A stretch of DNA of 64,000 bases from an uncultured Faecalibacterium sp. (GTDB lineage Bacteria > Bacillota > Clostridia > Oscillospirales > Ruminococcaceae). Position 1 is the stretch's first letter. Every line of letters starts with the position of its first letter. The DNA is taken from assembly GCA_902463235.1 (NCBI GenBank), contig CABQER010000004.1:10769-74768 (forward strand), written 5' to 3'. Shown here piece after piece: positions 24,716 through 33,096 of this stretch. A model generated the notes under the pieces. The model did not search any database. It had not been told where the DNA came from and worked only from the letters and a program-made list of their open reading frames with translations. The translations under genes were made by a program, and so were the position numbers.

Positions 24716-27259
24716 TTATTCCGTATCCAGCGCACTGGTGTCGGTAGGAGTGACCGGCTGGGTGGGCACAGCGCCGTCTGTATTCTCGGTAGGGGCAGCG
24801 GCCTGCGGGGCAGCATGGGAATAGGTGCAGGTATCGGGCAGGTCATCGGCGCGGTAGTAGCCCACAGCCGTGCTCGGGCAGCCTGCACCGGCCAGAAGGC
24901 CGCTCTGGGTGCAGTAGCGGCGCTCCACCACGCCTGCGGAGGTGGGGAATGCCTTATAGGGCAGGTCTGCCTGTGCCTGCTCCATCAGTGCCTTCCACGC
25001 GGTCACACAGGTGCGGGTCTTGGCCTGCTGCTTGGACAGGGTCTTGGTCATATCGTAAGGTGCATCGTAGCCCCACCACACAGCGGTGACATAGTAGGGC
25101 GTGCCGCCCACGAACCACAGATCCTTTTCGTCGCTGGCAGTACCGGTCTTACCAAAGGCCTCCATGCCGTTGGAGTTGGGATAGCGGCCGCTGGCAGTAC
25201 CCACACTGGAGAACAGAACGTTCTTCAGCAGGCGGTTCATGACATAGGCAGTATCGGGGGTCAGTGCCTGATAGCTGGTGGCGTTGTTTTCCAGATAGAT
25301 GTTGCCGTCCCGGTCCAGCACACGGGTGTACAGGTGCGGGGTGGTGTACTCGCCATCATAGAAGATCTGGAAGGCTGCGGCCAGTGCCATGGGGGTAACG
25401 CCCTTGGTCTGGCTGCCCATGACCATCTGCGCCAGACCCACGTCGTTGGTGGGGTCCAGCGTATTCAGCTGCAAGGTGTTGTAGACGAAGTTGAAGATAT
25501 TGCTTGCGCCCACAAGGTCGCCCACACGCACCGCGATGGTGTTCAGCGAGCGGGCAAGGCCGTTCCACAGCGGGAGATCGCTGCCATCGCCGTAGTTGCC
25601 GCCGTAGTTGCGCGGCCAACTGCGCCATGCGTTGGGGTAAGCGCGGAGCTGCTTGTCGGAGAGGCCCATCAGGCCGTTCTTGCGGCAGTAGTCCTCGTCC
25701 CGGATGATCATATCCTGCTTCTGGTACAGGGGGGAGTTGTTGAGCATGGTGGACCAGTTGACCAGACCATACTCAATGCCCAGCGCATAAGCGCCGATGG
25801 GCTTGATGGTAGAACCGGTCTGCCGCTCCACATTATAGGCGCGGTTCAGGGAAAGGCTCTTGGTCTTTTCGCCCAAGCCGCCCGCAATAGCCAGCACGTT
25901 GCCGTCATAGTCCAGTGTGACCATGGCCGCCTGCGTGCGCACGTTGCGGTAGTAGTAGACGGTGCCGTCCTCGCCTGTGCGGGTCTTGGGGGTGCCGTCC
26001 TCATTCATTACCTGCACATCATCGTCCGAGATGGAGGTGACCTCTTCCTCATGCCAGCCTGCCGGGAAGTAGGCATCGTCAGTGTTCAGCATCAGGTTTT
26101 CCATCTGAGACTGCAATTTGGTGTTGACAGTCGCCTCGATGGTAAAGCCGCCGGTGTAGAGCAGCTTCTGCGCCTCGGACTCAGAGATGCCCTCCTTGGC
26201 CATGATATCCTGCACGACCTCGTTGAACAGTGCATCGGTAAAGTAGGAGGTGACGGTGCTGGGCTTTTTGCCGCTGTCCTCTTCGGCCAGCACAAGGGGC
26301 TGCGCAGCGCCGTTGCGGTACTCCTCCTCGCTGATCACGCCCTGCTGCCACATATTGTACATAATGAAGTTGCGGCGGTTGATCAGATTCTCGGGGTTCG
26401 TGTAGGGGTTATAGTTGGTGGGGTTTTTGGTAATAGAGGCAATGGTGGCGCACTCCCACAGGCTCAGCTGGCTGACGTCCTTGTTGAAGTACTCGTTGGC
26501 CGCCGTCTGCACACCCTGAATAGTGCCGGTAAAGCTGATGGTGTTCAGATAAGCCTCCAGAATGGTCTCCTTGGAGTAGCTGCGGCTCAGGCAGAGGGCG
26601 CGGTAGATCTCGCGCACCTTGCGCAGTGCACCATTGATACCGCTGGCGCTGTTATCATCGGTCAGGTTCTTGATGAGCTGCTGCTCCAGCGTGGATGCGC
26701 CCTGCTTGGAGCTGTAAATGGGCAGCAAATACTCGTTGATCATTGCGCCGATGGTGCGCTTGAAGTTGACGCCGGGCTCTGAGTAGAAATCCTTATCCTC
26801 GGTGCAGATGAACGCATACTGCAAGTTGGAAGGGATCTGCTCAAGGTCTGCCCATACGCGGTGGCTGTTGGAGGAGCGCAGAGTGGCATACTCCACCTGT
26901 GCACCGGTATCCGGGTCGGTGGCTACCACCATACTGGACTGGCTCAGCTGGATGTTGTCCAGATCCAGCAGGTCGCCATCGTTGGCAGTAGCCTGTACCA
27001 CATAGAACACCATGCCCACAGCCACCACGCTGCCCAGCATGATGCCAAGGCAGAGCACCGTAGCAAGGGTACGTCCGATGAACCGCAGGATGGGGTGTTT
27101 GCTCTTTTCCTTCGGCGGCTTGGGGCTTTTGGGTGCTTTTGGCGCACGAGTACGGTTTTCCGCTGCGGGGCGTGCCTCGCGGCGGCTCTGGGAAACATTG
27201 ACCTTACGTCCCACCGGGCGGGCAGGCTGCTCCTCGCCGTTCCGATGGATCTTTCTCAT
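24716..27259 (-). CDS. Bifunctional class A penicillin-binding protein (PBP1A type)
   Basis: An 847-residue cell-wall synthase. A basic cytoplasmic tail of about 60 residues and one transmembrane helix precede a GT51 glycosyltransferase domain ('ICTEDKDFYS', 'GASTLEQQLIKNL') and a transpeptidase domain with the Ser motif GSTIKP and the KTGTAS box. The tail is Pro/Thr/Ala-rich. The family's EDxxFxxHxG motif is altered after the Phe (YSEPG). The start is uncertain: ATG 27259 has AGGAGG 23 nt away, and the TTG at 27298 lies before it. Monocistronic. Confidence 0.93.
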   Translation of the reverse strand: MRKIHRNGEEQPARPVGRKVNVSQSRREARPAAENRTRAPKAPKSPKPPKEKSKHPILRFIGRTLATVLCLGIMLGSVVAVGMVFYVVQATANDGDLLDLDNIQLSQSSMVVATDPDTGAQVEYATLRSSNSHRVWADLEQIPSNLQYAFICTEDKDFYSEPGVNFKRTIGAMINEYLLPIYSSKQGASTLEQQLIKNLTDDNSASGINGALRKVREIYRALCLSRSYSKETILEAYLNTISFTGTIQGVQTAANEYFNKDVSQLSLWECATIASITKNPTNYNPYTNPENLINRRNFIMYNMWQQGVISEEEYRNGAAQPLVLAEEDSGKKPSTVTSYFTDALFNEVVQDIMAKEGISESEAQKLLYTGGFTIEATVNTKLQSQMENLMLNTDDAYFPAGWHEEEVTSISDDDVQVMNEDGTPKTRTGEDGTVYYYRNVRTQAAMVTLDYDGNVLAIAGGLGEKTKSLSLNRAYNVERQTGSTIKPIGAYALGIEYGLVNWSTMLNNSPLYQKQDMIIRDEDYCRKNGLMGLSDKQLRAYPNAWRSWPRNYGGNYGDGSDLPLWNGLARSLNTIAVRVGDLVGASNIFNFVYNTLQLNTLDPTNDVGLAQMVMGSQTKGVTPMALAAAFQIFYDGEYTTPHLYTRVLDRDGNIYLENNATSYQALTPDTAYVMNRLLKNVLFSSVGTASGRYPNSNGMEAFGKTGTASDEKDLWFVGGTPYYVTAVWWGYDAPYDMTKTLSKQQAKTRTCVTAWKALMEQAQADLPYKAFPTSAGVVERRYCTQSGLLAGAGCPSTAVGYYRADDLPDTCTYSHAAPQAAAPTENTDGAVPTQPVTPTDTSALDTE

Positions 27260-27373
27260 CTCATTGTTGGAGATAGGGATCGCCTCCTGACATTTCAAGA
27301 CTGTTTCCGGGCATTGCTGCGCCGGGTTTTATCCACATCGTTTGTGACACGAAACTTCAAACTGCAATACCAT

Positions 27374-27402
27374 ATTATAGCACGCACGCCCCAGCCGGGC
27401 AA
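27374..27402 (-). promoter_or_regulatory. Promoter of the PBP1A gene
   Basis: -35 TTGCCC (27397-27402) and -10 TATAAT (27374-27379) with a 17-bp spacer. Confidence 0.65.
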
Positions 27403-27536
27403 GAACCAATCTTTGCGCGCTGAGCAGATATAAATAGTATAACACACTCCACTGTGGAAAGTACAGTGCCCGCGTGTGAAAATTGTCTGCCATCCGCAAA
27501 AACGGGGCATACTTACGGGGGAAGGGAGTGTTTTTT

Positions 27537-27911
27537 ATGCGCAAGCTGTCTGTCTGCCTGTTCTACGGGATTTGCGTATTCACCATTGTATTCAGTCTGT
27601 TCTGGATGGCGCTGCCAAAGCTGCCGCTGTCTCAAAGCCCCGCGGGGTCCGAGACCGACCCCGCCTCTCCTTTGAGCCTTGCCGCGCAGGCAGTGCCCCA
27701 GACGGACGCCGCCCGCTACTGCCTGCGGGACAGCGGCGGGCGGGTGGCGGTGTACACCTGCCGCGCCGACGGCACCCCGGGCACTTTGATTCGCGTGACC
27801 GGCATCTACACCAATCTTCTGCCGGAAAATGATGCCCTGCGCATCAAGCGCGGGATCGTGGTTAACAGCCCCCGGGAGCTGGATCTGCTGCTGGAGGATC
27901 TGGGGGAGTAA
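27537..27911 (+). CDS. BofC C-terminal-domain-like small secreted or anchored protein
   Basis: A 124-residue protein. An N-terminal hydrophobic segment (about residues 5-27) would be a signal anchor. A linker of about 30 residues follows, then a domain 'YCLRDSGGRVAVYTC...TGIYTNLLP...GIVVNSPRELDLLLEDLGE' (shortened) that matches the pattern of the BofC C-terminal domain. In Bacillus BofC regulates sigma-K activation in the spore envelope. No other sporulation gene is in the window, so the role here is unclear. The ribosome site GGGAG is 8 nt before the ATG. Confidence 0.7.
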   Translation: MRKLSVCLFYGICVFTIVFSLFWMALPKLPLSQSPAGSETDPASPLSLAAQAVPQTDAARYCLRDSGGRVAVYTCRADGTPGTLIRVTGIYTNLLPENDALRIKRGIVVNSPRELDLLLEDLGE

Positions 27912-27965
27912 GTGCCCTGCGTGGGTACACGATTTCTAATGGCCTCCGCTTGTGCTCTGGCCATC

Positions 27966-28036
27966 TTCAGCGGAAAATTTATTTTAATTTCGGGATAGTG
28001 GAGCGTCTGCGGACGCTCCGCTATCCCATTTTCACG
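27966..28036 (+). repeat. Dispersed palindromic repeat, copy A
   Basis: A conserved left arm (TCAGCGGAAAAT then T/A-rich) leads into GGGATAGTGGAGCGTC-TGCG and its complement (stem 27992-28007 with 28012-28027) and CCCATTTTCACG. It is nearly identical to copy B in inverted orientation at 30532-30606. It lies between the convergent BofC-like and Na/Pi genes and may double as a terminator. Confidence 0.8.
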
Positions 28037-28096
28037 AGGGGGATTGTAAAGATATACGGCAGTGCCTACTGCATATTCCTGCGTGAAAACGCAAAA

Positions 28097-28122
28097 CAAG
28101 CCAGACCCGCAGGCCTGGCTTA
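28097..28122 (-). terminator. Terminator of the PhoU-containing Na/Pi gene
   Basis: Stem AAGCCAG/CTGGCTT with a GC-rich interior, followed on the minus strand by TTGTTTTG, just after the stop at 28142. Confidence 0.55.
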
Positions 28123-28141
28123 TTTAAAAACAAAAACTATT

Positions 28142-29920
28142 TTATGCTTCCATTTCTTCCAGCGGCACAAGGTACTCCTTGCGGCACTGCTCGTATTCCA
28201 GCATATAGTCCTTGCTGGGGCTGTGGTGCATGATGTTTTTCAGGGTGTGGGAGTCGTAATCGTCGCCGGCCTCCATGCCCACCATGCGCACTGCGATGTT
28301 GGAGCAGTGGTCGGAGATACGCTCGGCGTTGTTCAGCACATCCAGGAACACCACACCGGTGTCGATGGAGCAGACGCCGTCCTTCAGGCGGCGGATGTGC
28401 TGGTCGCGCAGGCGCTCCACCATCACATCAATGATTTCTTCCAGCGGCTCCACCTGTGCTGCCTTCTGGGTATCGTCGTTTTCAAAGGCATCGTCCGTCA
28501 GAACCAGAATGCGCTCCAATGCGGCGTCCAGCAATTGCAGCTCCTTTTTGGCGCTCTCGCTGAAGCTGGCTTCCTTATCGTACAGTTCCTCGGCCTTTTC
28601 CATGATGTTCACGGCATAGTCGCCAATGCGCTCGAACTCGGTGACAAAATTCAGCAGTTCGGTCACCGCGTGGCTCTCGTCGTCGCCCAGCTCCTGATCG
28701 GTCAGCTTGATCAGGTAGTTGGTGATCTCCACCTCCATGCGGTCGATCAGGTTCTCGCGCACCTTGATGGCACTCACAGTCTCCTCGTCCATCTTCAAAA
28801 GCAGCGGCGCGGCCAGACCCACATTGCGGGCGGCGCGGCGGGACATTTTGATCACCGCGTTCTTAGCCTGCTGCAAGGCCACAGCCGGGCTCTTGTACAG
28901 ACGCTCGTCCAGCACCGGCATGCTCAGCTCCTGTGCTTCCTCCACGCTGCTGGGCACCGTGAGCATCGCCAAGCGGCTCAGCACCCCGCTGCAAGGCAGG
29001 AACAGCAGCATGGCGCATACGCTGGACAAAGTATGGATGTTTGCAATGGAGCTCTTGTTCATTACATCGCCCCACATGGGGATGCCGATGGTGAACTGCA
29101 CTGCATAGATCAGCGCCAGTAGGATCACGCTGCCGATGACGTTGAAGTACAGGTGGATGAGCGCGGCCCGCTTACCATCTTTAGAAGAGCCGCCGATGGT
29201 GAGCAGCGGGGTGAACGCCGTACCGATATGCGCACCCAGAATGATGGGGATGGCAGAACTGAAGGTGACAAGCCCTGTGCTGGACAGTGCCTGCAGAATA
29301 CCCACCGAAGCGGAGGAGGACTGGATGATCACGGTGACCACCACGCCCACCAGAACGCCCAGAATGGGGTTGGTCATAGTGACGAACAGATTCTGAAAGA
29401 CTGCGCTCTCCCGCAGGGGTGCCACGCCGGTATCCATCAGGCTCATGCCGGTAAACAGGATGCCGAAGCCCAGCATGATCTGGCCGATATTCTTCTTTTT
29501 GGCATTGCGCAGGAACACATAAAAAATGCAGCCAATAAACGCCACCACAGGGGCAAAAGTCTTGGGCTGGATCAAGGTCAGCCACAGGCTGTCGCCTGAG
29601 ATATCCGCCATGCGGATCAACTGACCTGTTACCGTAGTACCAATATTTGCACCCATGATCACGCCTACCGACTGCGTCAGTGTCATGATACCAGAGTTGA
29701 CAAGGCCGACACAAATAACCACCGTACCAGCCGACGACTGGATAACGCCGGTGATCAGTGTGCCGAAGATCACGCCTTTGATGGTAGAGGAGGTAAGCTT
29801 TTGCAATACGCCCTGCATCTTGCCGCCTGCCAGCTTTTCCAGACCGGCACCCATGATGGACATGCCGTACAGGAACAACGCAACGCCGCCCAGCAGAGAG
29901 GTAATGTGTGTGATATCCAT
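28142..29920 (-). CDS. Na+/phosphate cotransporter with C-terminal PhoU domain
   Basis: A 592-residue membrane transporter. Two inverted PNaS repeats with the characteristic QSSAGT and QSSSAS signatures and 'GANIGTTVTGQ'/'GAHIGTAFTPL' segments fill about residues 1-310. A cytoplasmic PhoU-like helical region (about 345-560) follows. Family members import phosphate with sodium, and the PhoU part likely tunes activity. Ribosome site AGGAG is 8 nt before the ATG. A paralogue without PhoU lies at 31384-32382. Confidence 0.93.
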   Translation of the reverse strand: MDITHITSLLGGVALFLYGMSIMGAGLEKLAGGKMQGVLQKLTSSTIKGVIFGTLITGVIQSSAGTVVICVGLVNSGIMTLTQSVGVIMGANIGTTVTGQLIRMADISGDSLWLTLIQPKTFAPVVAFIGCIFYVFLRNAKKKNIGQIMLGFGILFTGMSLMDTGVAPLRESAVFQNLFVTMTNPILGVLVGVVVTVIIQSSSASVGILQALSSTGLVTFSSAIPIILGAHIGTAFTPLLTIGGSSKDGKRAALIHLYFNVIGSVILLALIYAVQFTIGIPMWGDVMNKSSIANIHTLSSVCAMLLFLPCSGVLSRLAMLTVPSSVEEAQELSMPVLDERLYKSPAVALQQAKNAVIKMSRRAARNVGLAAPLLLKMDEETVSAIKVRENLIDRMEVEITNYLIKLTDQELGDDESHAVTELLNFVTEFERIGDYAVNIMEKAEELYDKEASFSESAKKELQLLDAALERILVLTDDAFENDDTQKAAQVEPLEEIIDVMVERLRDQHIRRLKDGVCSIDTGVVFLDVLNNAERISDHCSNIAVRMVGMEAGDDYDSHTLKNIMHHSPSKDYMLEYEQCRKEYLVPLEEMEA

Positions 29921-30026
29921 AACGATACTCCTAATATGAAACTTCCCTTTTTATCCTTTACAGCACGCAGCCGCCGGAGCCTTGCACACGCAAGGCGCTG
30001 CCCTGTTCCGGAAGCCGCTTATTTTT

Positions 30027-30056
30027 ATTATACCATCAAAGGGGGCGTCTCAACAA
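30027..30056 (-). promoter_or_regulatory. Promoter of the Na/Pi-PhoU gene
   Basis: -35 TTGTTG (30051-30056) and -10 TATAAT (30027-30032) with an 18-bp spacer. Confidence 0.5.
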
Positions 30057-30185
30057 GGTTTATTTTACAGGAAAGTTACTTTTTTCACACATTTCGCAAC
30101 ATATTTCCGGGCAACAAACAAAAAGCTTTCCGTTATTTTACATACATTTTACATTCTATCTTCCCGGATGCAGTATGTCCCCCGC

Positions 30186-30302
30186 TTACCCGGCCAGCTC
30201 TTCCATGGCCTCCCGCACCGTGTCGGCCGAAAACAGGAACACACCACTGCCGGTGTATACCTCCACATGACTGCCCACATAACGCAACTCAAAATCCTTC
30301 AT
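30186..30302 (-). CDS. 38-residue conserved-looking small protein
   Basis: A complete ORF encoding MKDFELRYVGSHVEVY, a Gly-rich turn, VFLFSADTV and an acidic helix ending EELAG. Translation support is good: AGGAGG lies 9 nt before the ATG. The predicted fold is a beta hairpin followed by a helix, with no membrane segment. It stands alone between the Na/Pi gene and the repeat. I recognise no function. Confidence 0.7.
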   Translation of the reverse strand: MKDFELRYVGSHVEVYTGSGVFLFSADTVREAMEELAG

Positions 30303-30531
30303 GGTGTTTCCCTCCTGTGTGTCTGTTTTGTTCCCGGAGCTTTTCCGGTGAACACAGTATCGCACAATTCAGATACCATAAAAAGGACTTTCAAATGTTA
30401 TTTGCGGTTTTTTCGTAAAAAACAGCGTATGCTCCCCCGGTCTCCTTGGAAATCAAGCTTTTGAAATTTCCCGCAGCGCCGCATTTCCGTAGGAAACAGG
30501 TTCCGGAGCTGTCGTTTTCCGTCACGTTCCC

Positions 30532-30606
30532 TCCCGTGAAAATGGGATAGCGGAGCGTCCGCAGACGCTCCGCTATCCCGAAATTAAAAATATATTTTCC
30601 GCTGAT
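30532..30606 (-). repeat. Dispersed palindromic repeat, copy B
   Basis: Inverted copy of the element at 27966-28036. The stem 30544-30559 pairs perfectly with 30564-30579, and the T/A-rich arm and CAGCGGAAAAT end match copy A. It lies downstream of the sortase gene in sortase orientation, where it could act as its terminator. The rest of the 30303-30664 gap holds only a weak promoter for the 38-residue ORF. Confidence 0.8.
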
Positions 30607-30664
30607 CCTGCCCAAAGCACACGCGGCGGGCATTCCAAATCGTCCCGCCCCGCAAGAGATGGCG

Positions 30665-31321
30665 TCACTCTGCCGCGTCCGTCACCCGGACGGGGTAGCC
30701 CGTCCGCACACAGCGCACGGCATACCGGGCATTGCCGCCGGAGGTGCAGGTGAACAGGGTCAGATCCCAGCTATCCGTCTCGGCGGCGGTGGTCATCTCC
30801 TCGATCTGGGTGGGCTGCAAAGTCTCCACGCTCTCCACCTCGTAGTTCCAGCGCAGACCGTCCGCATCCGTAAAGTGCACCGGGCTACCGATAGCCAGCC
30901 ACTTGATGGGGCTGAAGTGCTTTGCGTAGTTGTGGCCGCAAATTACCAGGTCATCGGCATAGGTGGTGCCGCTGTACCGTCCGGGGGCGACCTTCAGCCC
31001 GGCGTAGCTCCACTGCGCCATCACCGGCAGTTCCAACCCCGCCGCCGGGATGGAAAGCACCCCGATGTAGCCATGTCCCTCCACCTCCACGGTGGTCATC
31101 TCCTGCGTCGGGTCCAGCACCGGCTGCGGGGCTGCGGTCTCGTTTTCCGGCCGGTGCTCCGTAATGGTCTTTTGCATGGTCTGCTCCAGCTCGCCCAATA
31201 CTTCCTGCGAAGCCTTTTCTGCCCGGGCAGCATCCCACCGGTTGTAGCCCAGCAGCCCGGCGGCGCATAAGATCAGAACCGCGCCCAACACCATGAACAG
31301 CCTGCCGATTTTCCGTTTCAT
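30665..31321 (-). CDS. Sortase
   Basis: A 218-residue membrane-anchored transpeptidase. An N-terminal transmembrane helix (about 7-26) is followed by a sortase beta-barrel with catalytic H130 (ICGHNYAKHF), C192 (LFTCTSGGNARY) and R199. The small size and TCTSGGNxR motif suit a class B/D-like housekeeping enzyme, but the class is uncertain. No LPxTG substrate or pilin gene is adjacent, so substrates are encoded elsewhere. Confidence 0.9.
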   Translation of the reverse strand: MKRKIGRLFMVLGAVLILCAAGLLGYNRWDAARAEKASQEVLGELEQTMQKTITEHRPENETAAPQPVLDPTQEMTTVEVEGHGYIGVLSIPAAGLELPVMAQWSYAGLKVAPGRYSGTTYADDLVICGHNYAKHFSPIKWLAIGSPVHFTDADGLRWNYEVESVETLQPTQIEEMTTAAETDSWDLTLFTCTSGGNARYAVRCVRTGYPVRVTDAAE

Positions 31322-31383
31322 TGCATTCCATCCTTTATATATAATAGTATCGTCTGCTTCAGTATACCATTCCCCGCTCCGGT

Positions 31384-32382
31384 TTACAACCGTTCCTTCG
31401 GGCGATTTTTATCGGGCAGCAGCGCGCAGACCAGCCGCACCATCTGCCCGGTCAGGGGCAGCCATACCAGCGCACACAGTACGTTGAACAGGGTGTGCGC
31501 ATTTGCGATCTGCCGGGCGATCACGGCACACTCTGCACCCGTAGGCGAGCACAGCCGCACCAGCGCCGCAAAGGGTTGCAGCAGTGTGCAGCACACCGCC
31601 GCGCCGCTCAGATTAAAAATGGCGTGGGCTGCCGCCACCCGCTTGGCGTCTCTTCCCTGCCCGATGGCGGCAAGCACCGCTGTGATGGTGGTGCCGATGT
31701 TATCCCCCAGCAGAATGGGGATGGCAGCCGTCAGTCCCAGCAGGCTGTGTACGCCGTCCGCCCCGGGCTGCGCCGCCATGCTTTGCAGCAGCGCTACCGT
31801 GGCAGAGCTGCTTTGTACCGTCAGGGTCATGCAGACGCCCGCCAGCAGCCCGTGCAAAGGGCTTTGCTGCACCCGGGCAAGCTCCAACCGGAGCAGCGGG
31901 CTTTGCAGCAGCGGCTCCATGGCGCTGCGCATCACCGTAACGCCCTCGAACAGCACCCCAAAGCCGAACACGGCTTCGCCCACGCAACGGCCCCGCCAGT
32001 TTTTGCAGGCCAGACAGAGCAATACCCCGCAAAACAGCAGCAGATACCGCCAGCTTTCCACCCGGAACGCCAGCAGCTGCGCCGTGACCGTCGTGCCGAT
32101 ATTTGCCCCGAACACCACCGGCACCGCCTGCCGCAGCTGCAACAGCCCCGCCGCCAGAAAGGCAATGACCATGACCGTGACCGCCGAACTGCTTTGCAGC
32201 ACCGCCGTTACCGCCGCACCAGTCAGCAACCCTGCTACCGGGTTTGCGGTACACCGCGCCAGCAAGCTGCGCAGCCGTCTGCCCGCCCCCTGCTGCACTG
32301 CCCGGCACAGGCTGTCCGTCCCATATAAAAACAGCGCCAATCCGCCGAATACCTGTAACAACACTTGAAATCCCTGCTCCAT
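31384..32382 (-). CDS. Na+/phosphate cotransporter family protein without PhoU domain
   Basis: A 332-residue membrane transporter with paired signatures QSSSAVT and QSSSATV, 'GANIGTTVTAQ' and 'GDNIGTTITAV'. It ends after the second repeat, so it lacks the PhoU domain of the 28142 paralogue. The ATG at 32382 is 6-7 nt after GGAGG; a GTG two codons earlier overlaps the ribosome site. Divergent from the MarR gene. Confidence 0.9.
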   Translation of the reverse strand: MEQGFQVLLQVFGGLALFLYGTDSLCRAVQQGAGRRLRSLLARCTANPVAGLLTGAAVTAVLQSSSAVTVMVIAFLAAGLLQLRQAVPVVFGANIGTTVTAQLLAFRVESWRYLLLFCGVLLCLACKNWRGRCVGEAVFGFGVLFEGVTVMRSAMEPLLQSPLLRLELARVQQSPLHGLLAGVCMTLTVQSSSATVALLQSMAAQPGADGVHSLLGLTAAIPILLGDNIGTTITAVLAAIGQGRDAKRVAAAHAIFNLSGAAVCCTLLQPFAALVRLCSPTGAECAVIARQIANAHTLFNVLCALVWLPLTGQMVRLVCALLPDKNRPKERL

Positions 32383-32494
32383 CCGCACCCTCCGTTTCTG
32401 CCTGTCCTTTATTTCTATGCAGCGAGAGCCAGTTTGCGCATTGACAAAGCCTACAAGTTTTTTGTGAATTTTTGTTTAATATTTTCTTATCCTC

Positions 32495-32558
32495 TTGCAA
32501 TCCCGCTGCAAAAGGAATATTCTTATCAGGCGTTAATACTTAACAACTGTTAAGTATT
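32495..32558 (+). promoter_or_regulatory. Promoter and palindromic operator of the MarR/ABC operon
   Basis: -35 TTGCAA (32495-32500), 17-bp spacer, -10 TATTCT (32518-32523). Directly downstream at 32535-32558 is a 24-bp palindrome with half sites AATACTTAAC and GTTAAGTATT. A MarR dimer bound there would block transcription. Confidence 0.75.
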
Positions 32559-32586
32559 TGAAAAATGCAACCGAGGAGGAATCGTT

Positions 32587-33096
32587 GTGTCCGAGCCAAG
32601 CACCCCCAGCTTTCAGGGGATGTGCCACTATATCGGGCAGCTGAGCAAGGCATCCAAGGCCGGGATGCGGGCGGCGCTGGCCGATTGCCCCAAATGCCAC
32701 TTTAATATGCTGGAAGGCCTGATGCATTCCATCAACTGCCACGGAAAGGACGGTGCCATCTATGTCTCTGACCTTGCCCGGGAGATCCGCCAGCCGCTGC
32801 CGGCAGTCTCGCGCGGGCTGCGGTTGATGGAGCAGGACGGCACCGTGGTGCGGGAACCGGACCCCGCCGACCGCCGCAAAACGCTGGTGCGCATCACCCC
32901 CAAAGGGTATGAGCTGTGCCACCAGTGTGAGCAGGCTCTGCGCGACTACTTTGCCAGCGTGCTGGCACGGTTAGAGCCGGAGCAGGTAGCCCAGATGGAC
33001 GCGCTGCGCGGCGCGCTGATGGATGCCATTCTTGCGGAAAATGCCGCGCGCAACATTGACCCGAAGGGAGAAACGAACCATGACAAAGATCTTTAA
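32587..33096 (+). CDS. MarR family transcriptional regulator
   Basis: A 169-residue winged-helix regulator. The DNA-binding region includes 'IYVSDLAREIRQPLPAVSRGLRLMEQDGTV' (shortened in parts) and the wing 'PADRRKTLVRITPKG'. The GTG start at 32587 follows GAGGAGG. It overlaps the following ABC exporter gene by 17 nt, and a strong palindrome lies in its promoter, so it most likely autorepresses the operon and responds to an exporter substrate. Confidence 0.93.
   Translation: MSEPSTPSFQGMCHYIGQLSKASKAGMRAALADCPKCHFNMLEGLMHSINCHGKDGAIYVSDLAREIRQPLPAVSRGLRLMEQDGTVVREPDPADRRKTLVRITPKGYELCHQCEQALRDYFASVLARLEPEQVAQMDALRGALMDAILAENAARNIDPKGETNHDKDL

Noticed and set aside
27950..30633. Similar short peptides ('FNFGI.ERLRTLRYPIF') readable from both repeat copies
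   Set aside because: The similarity comes from the palindromic DNA repeat; there is no ribosome site and the frames do not extend as a shared protein.
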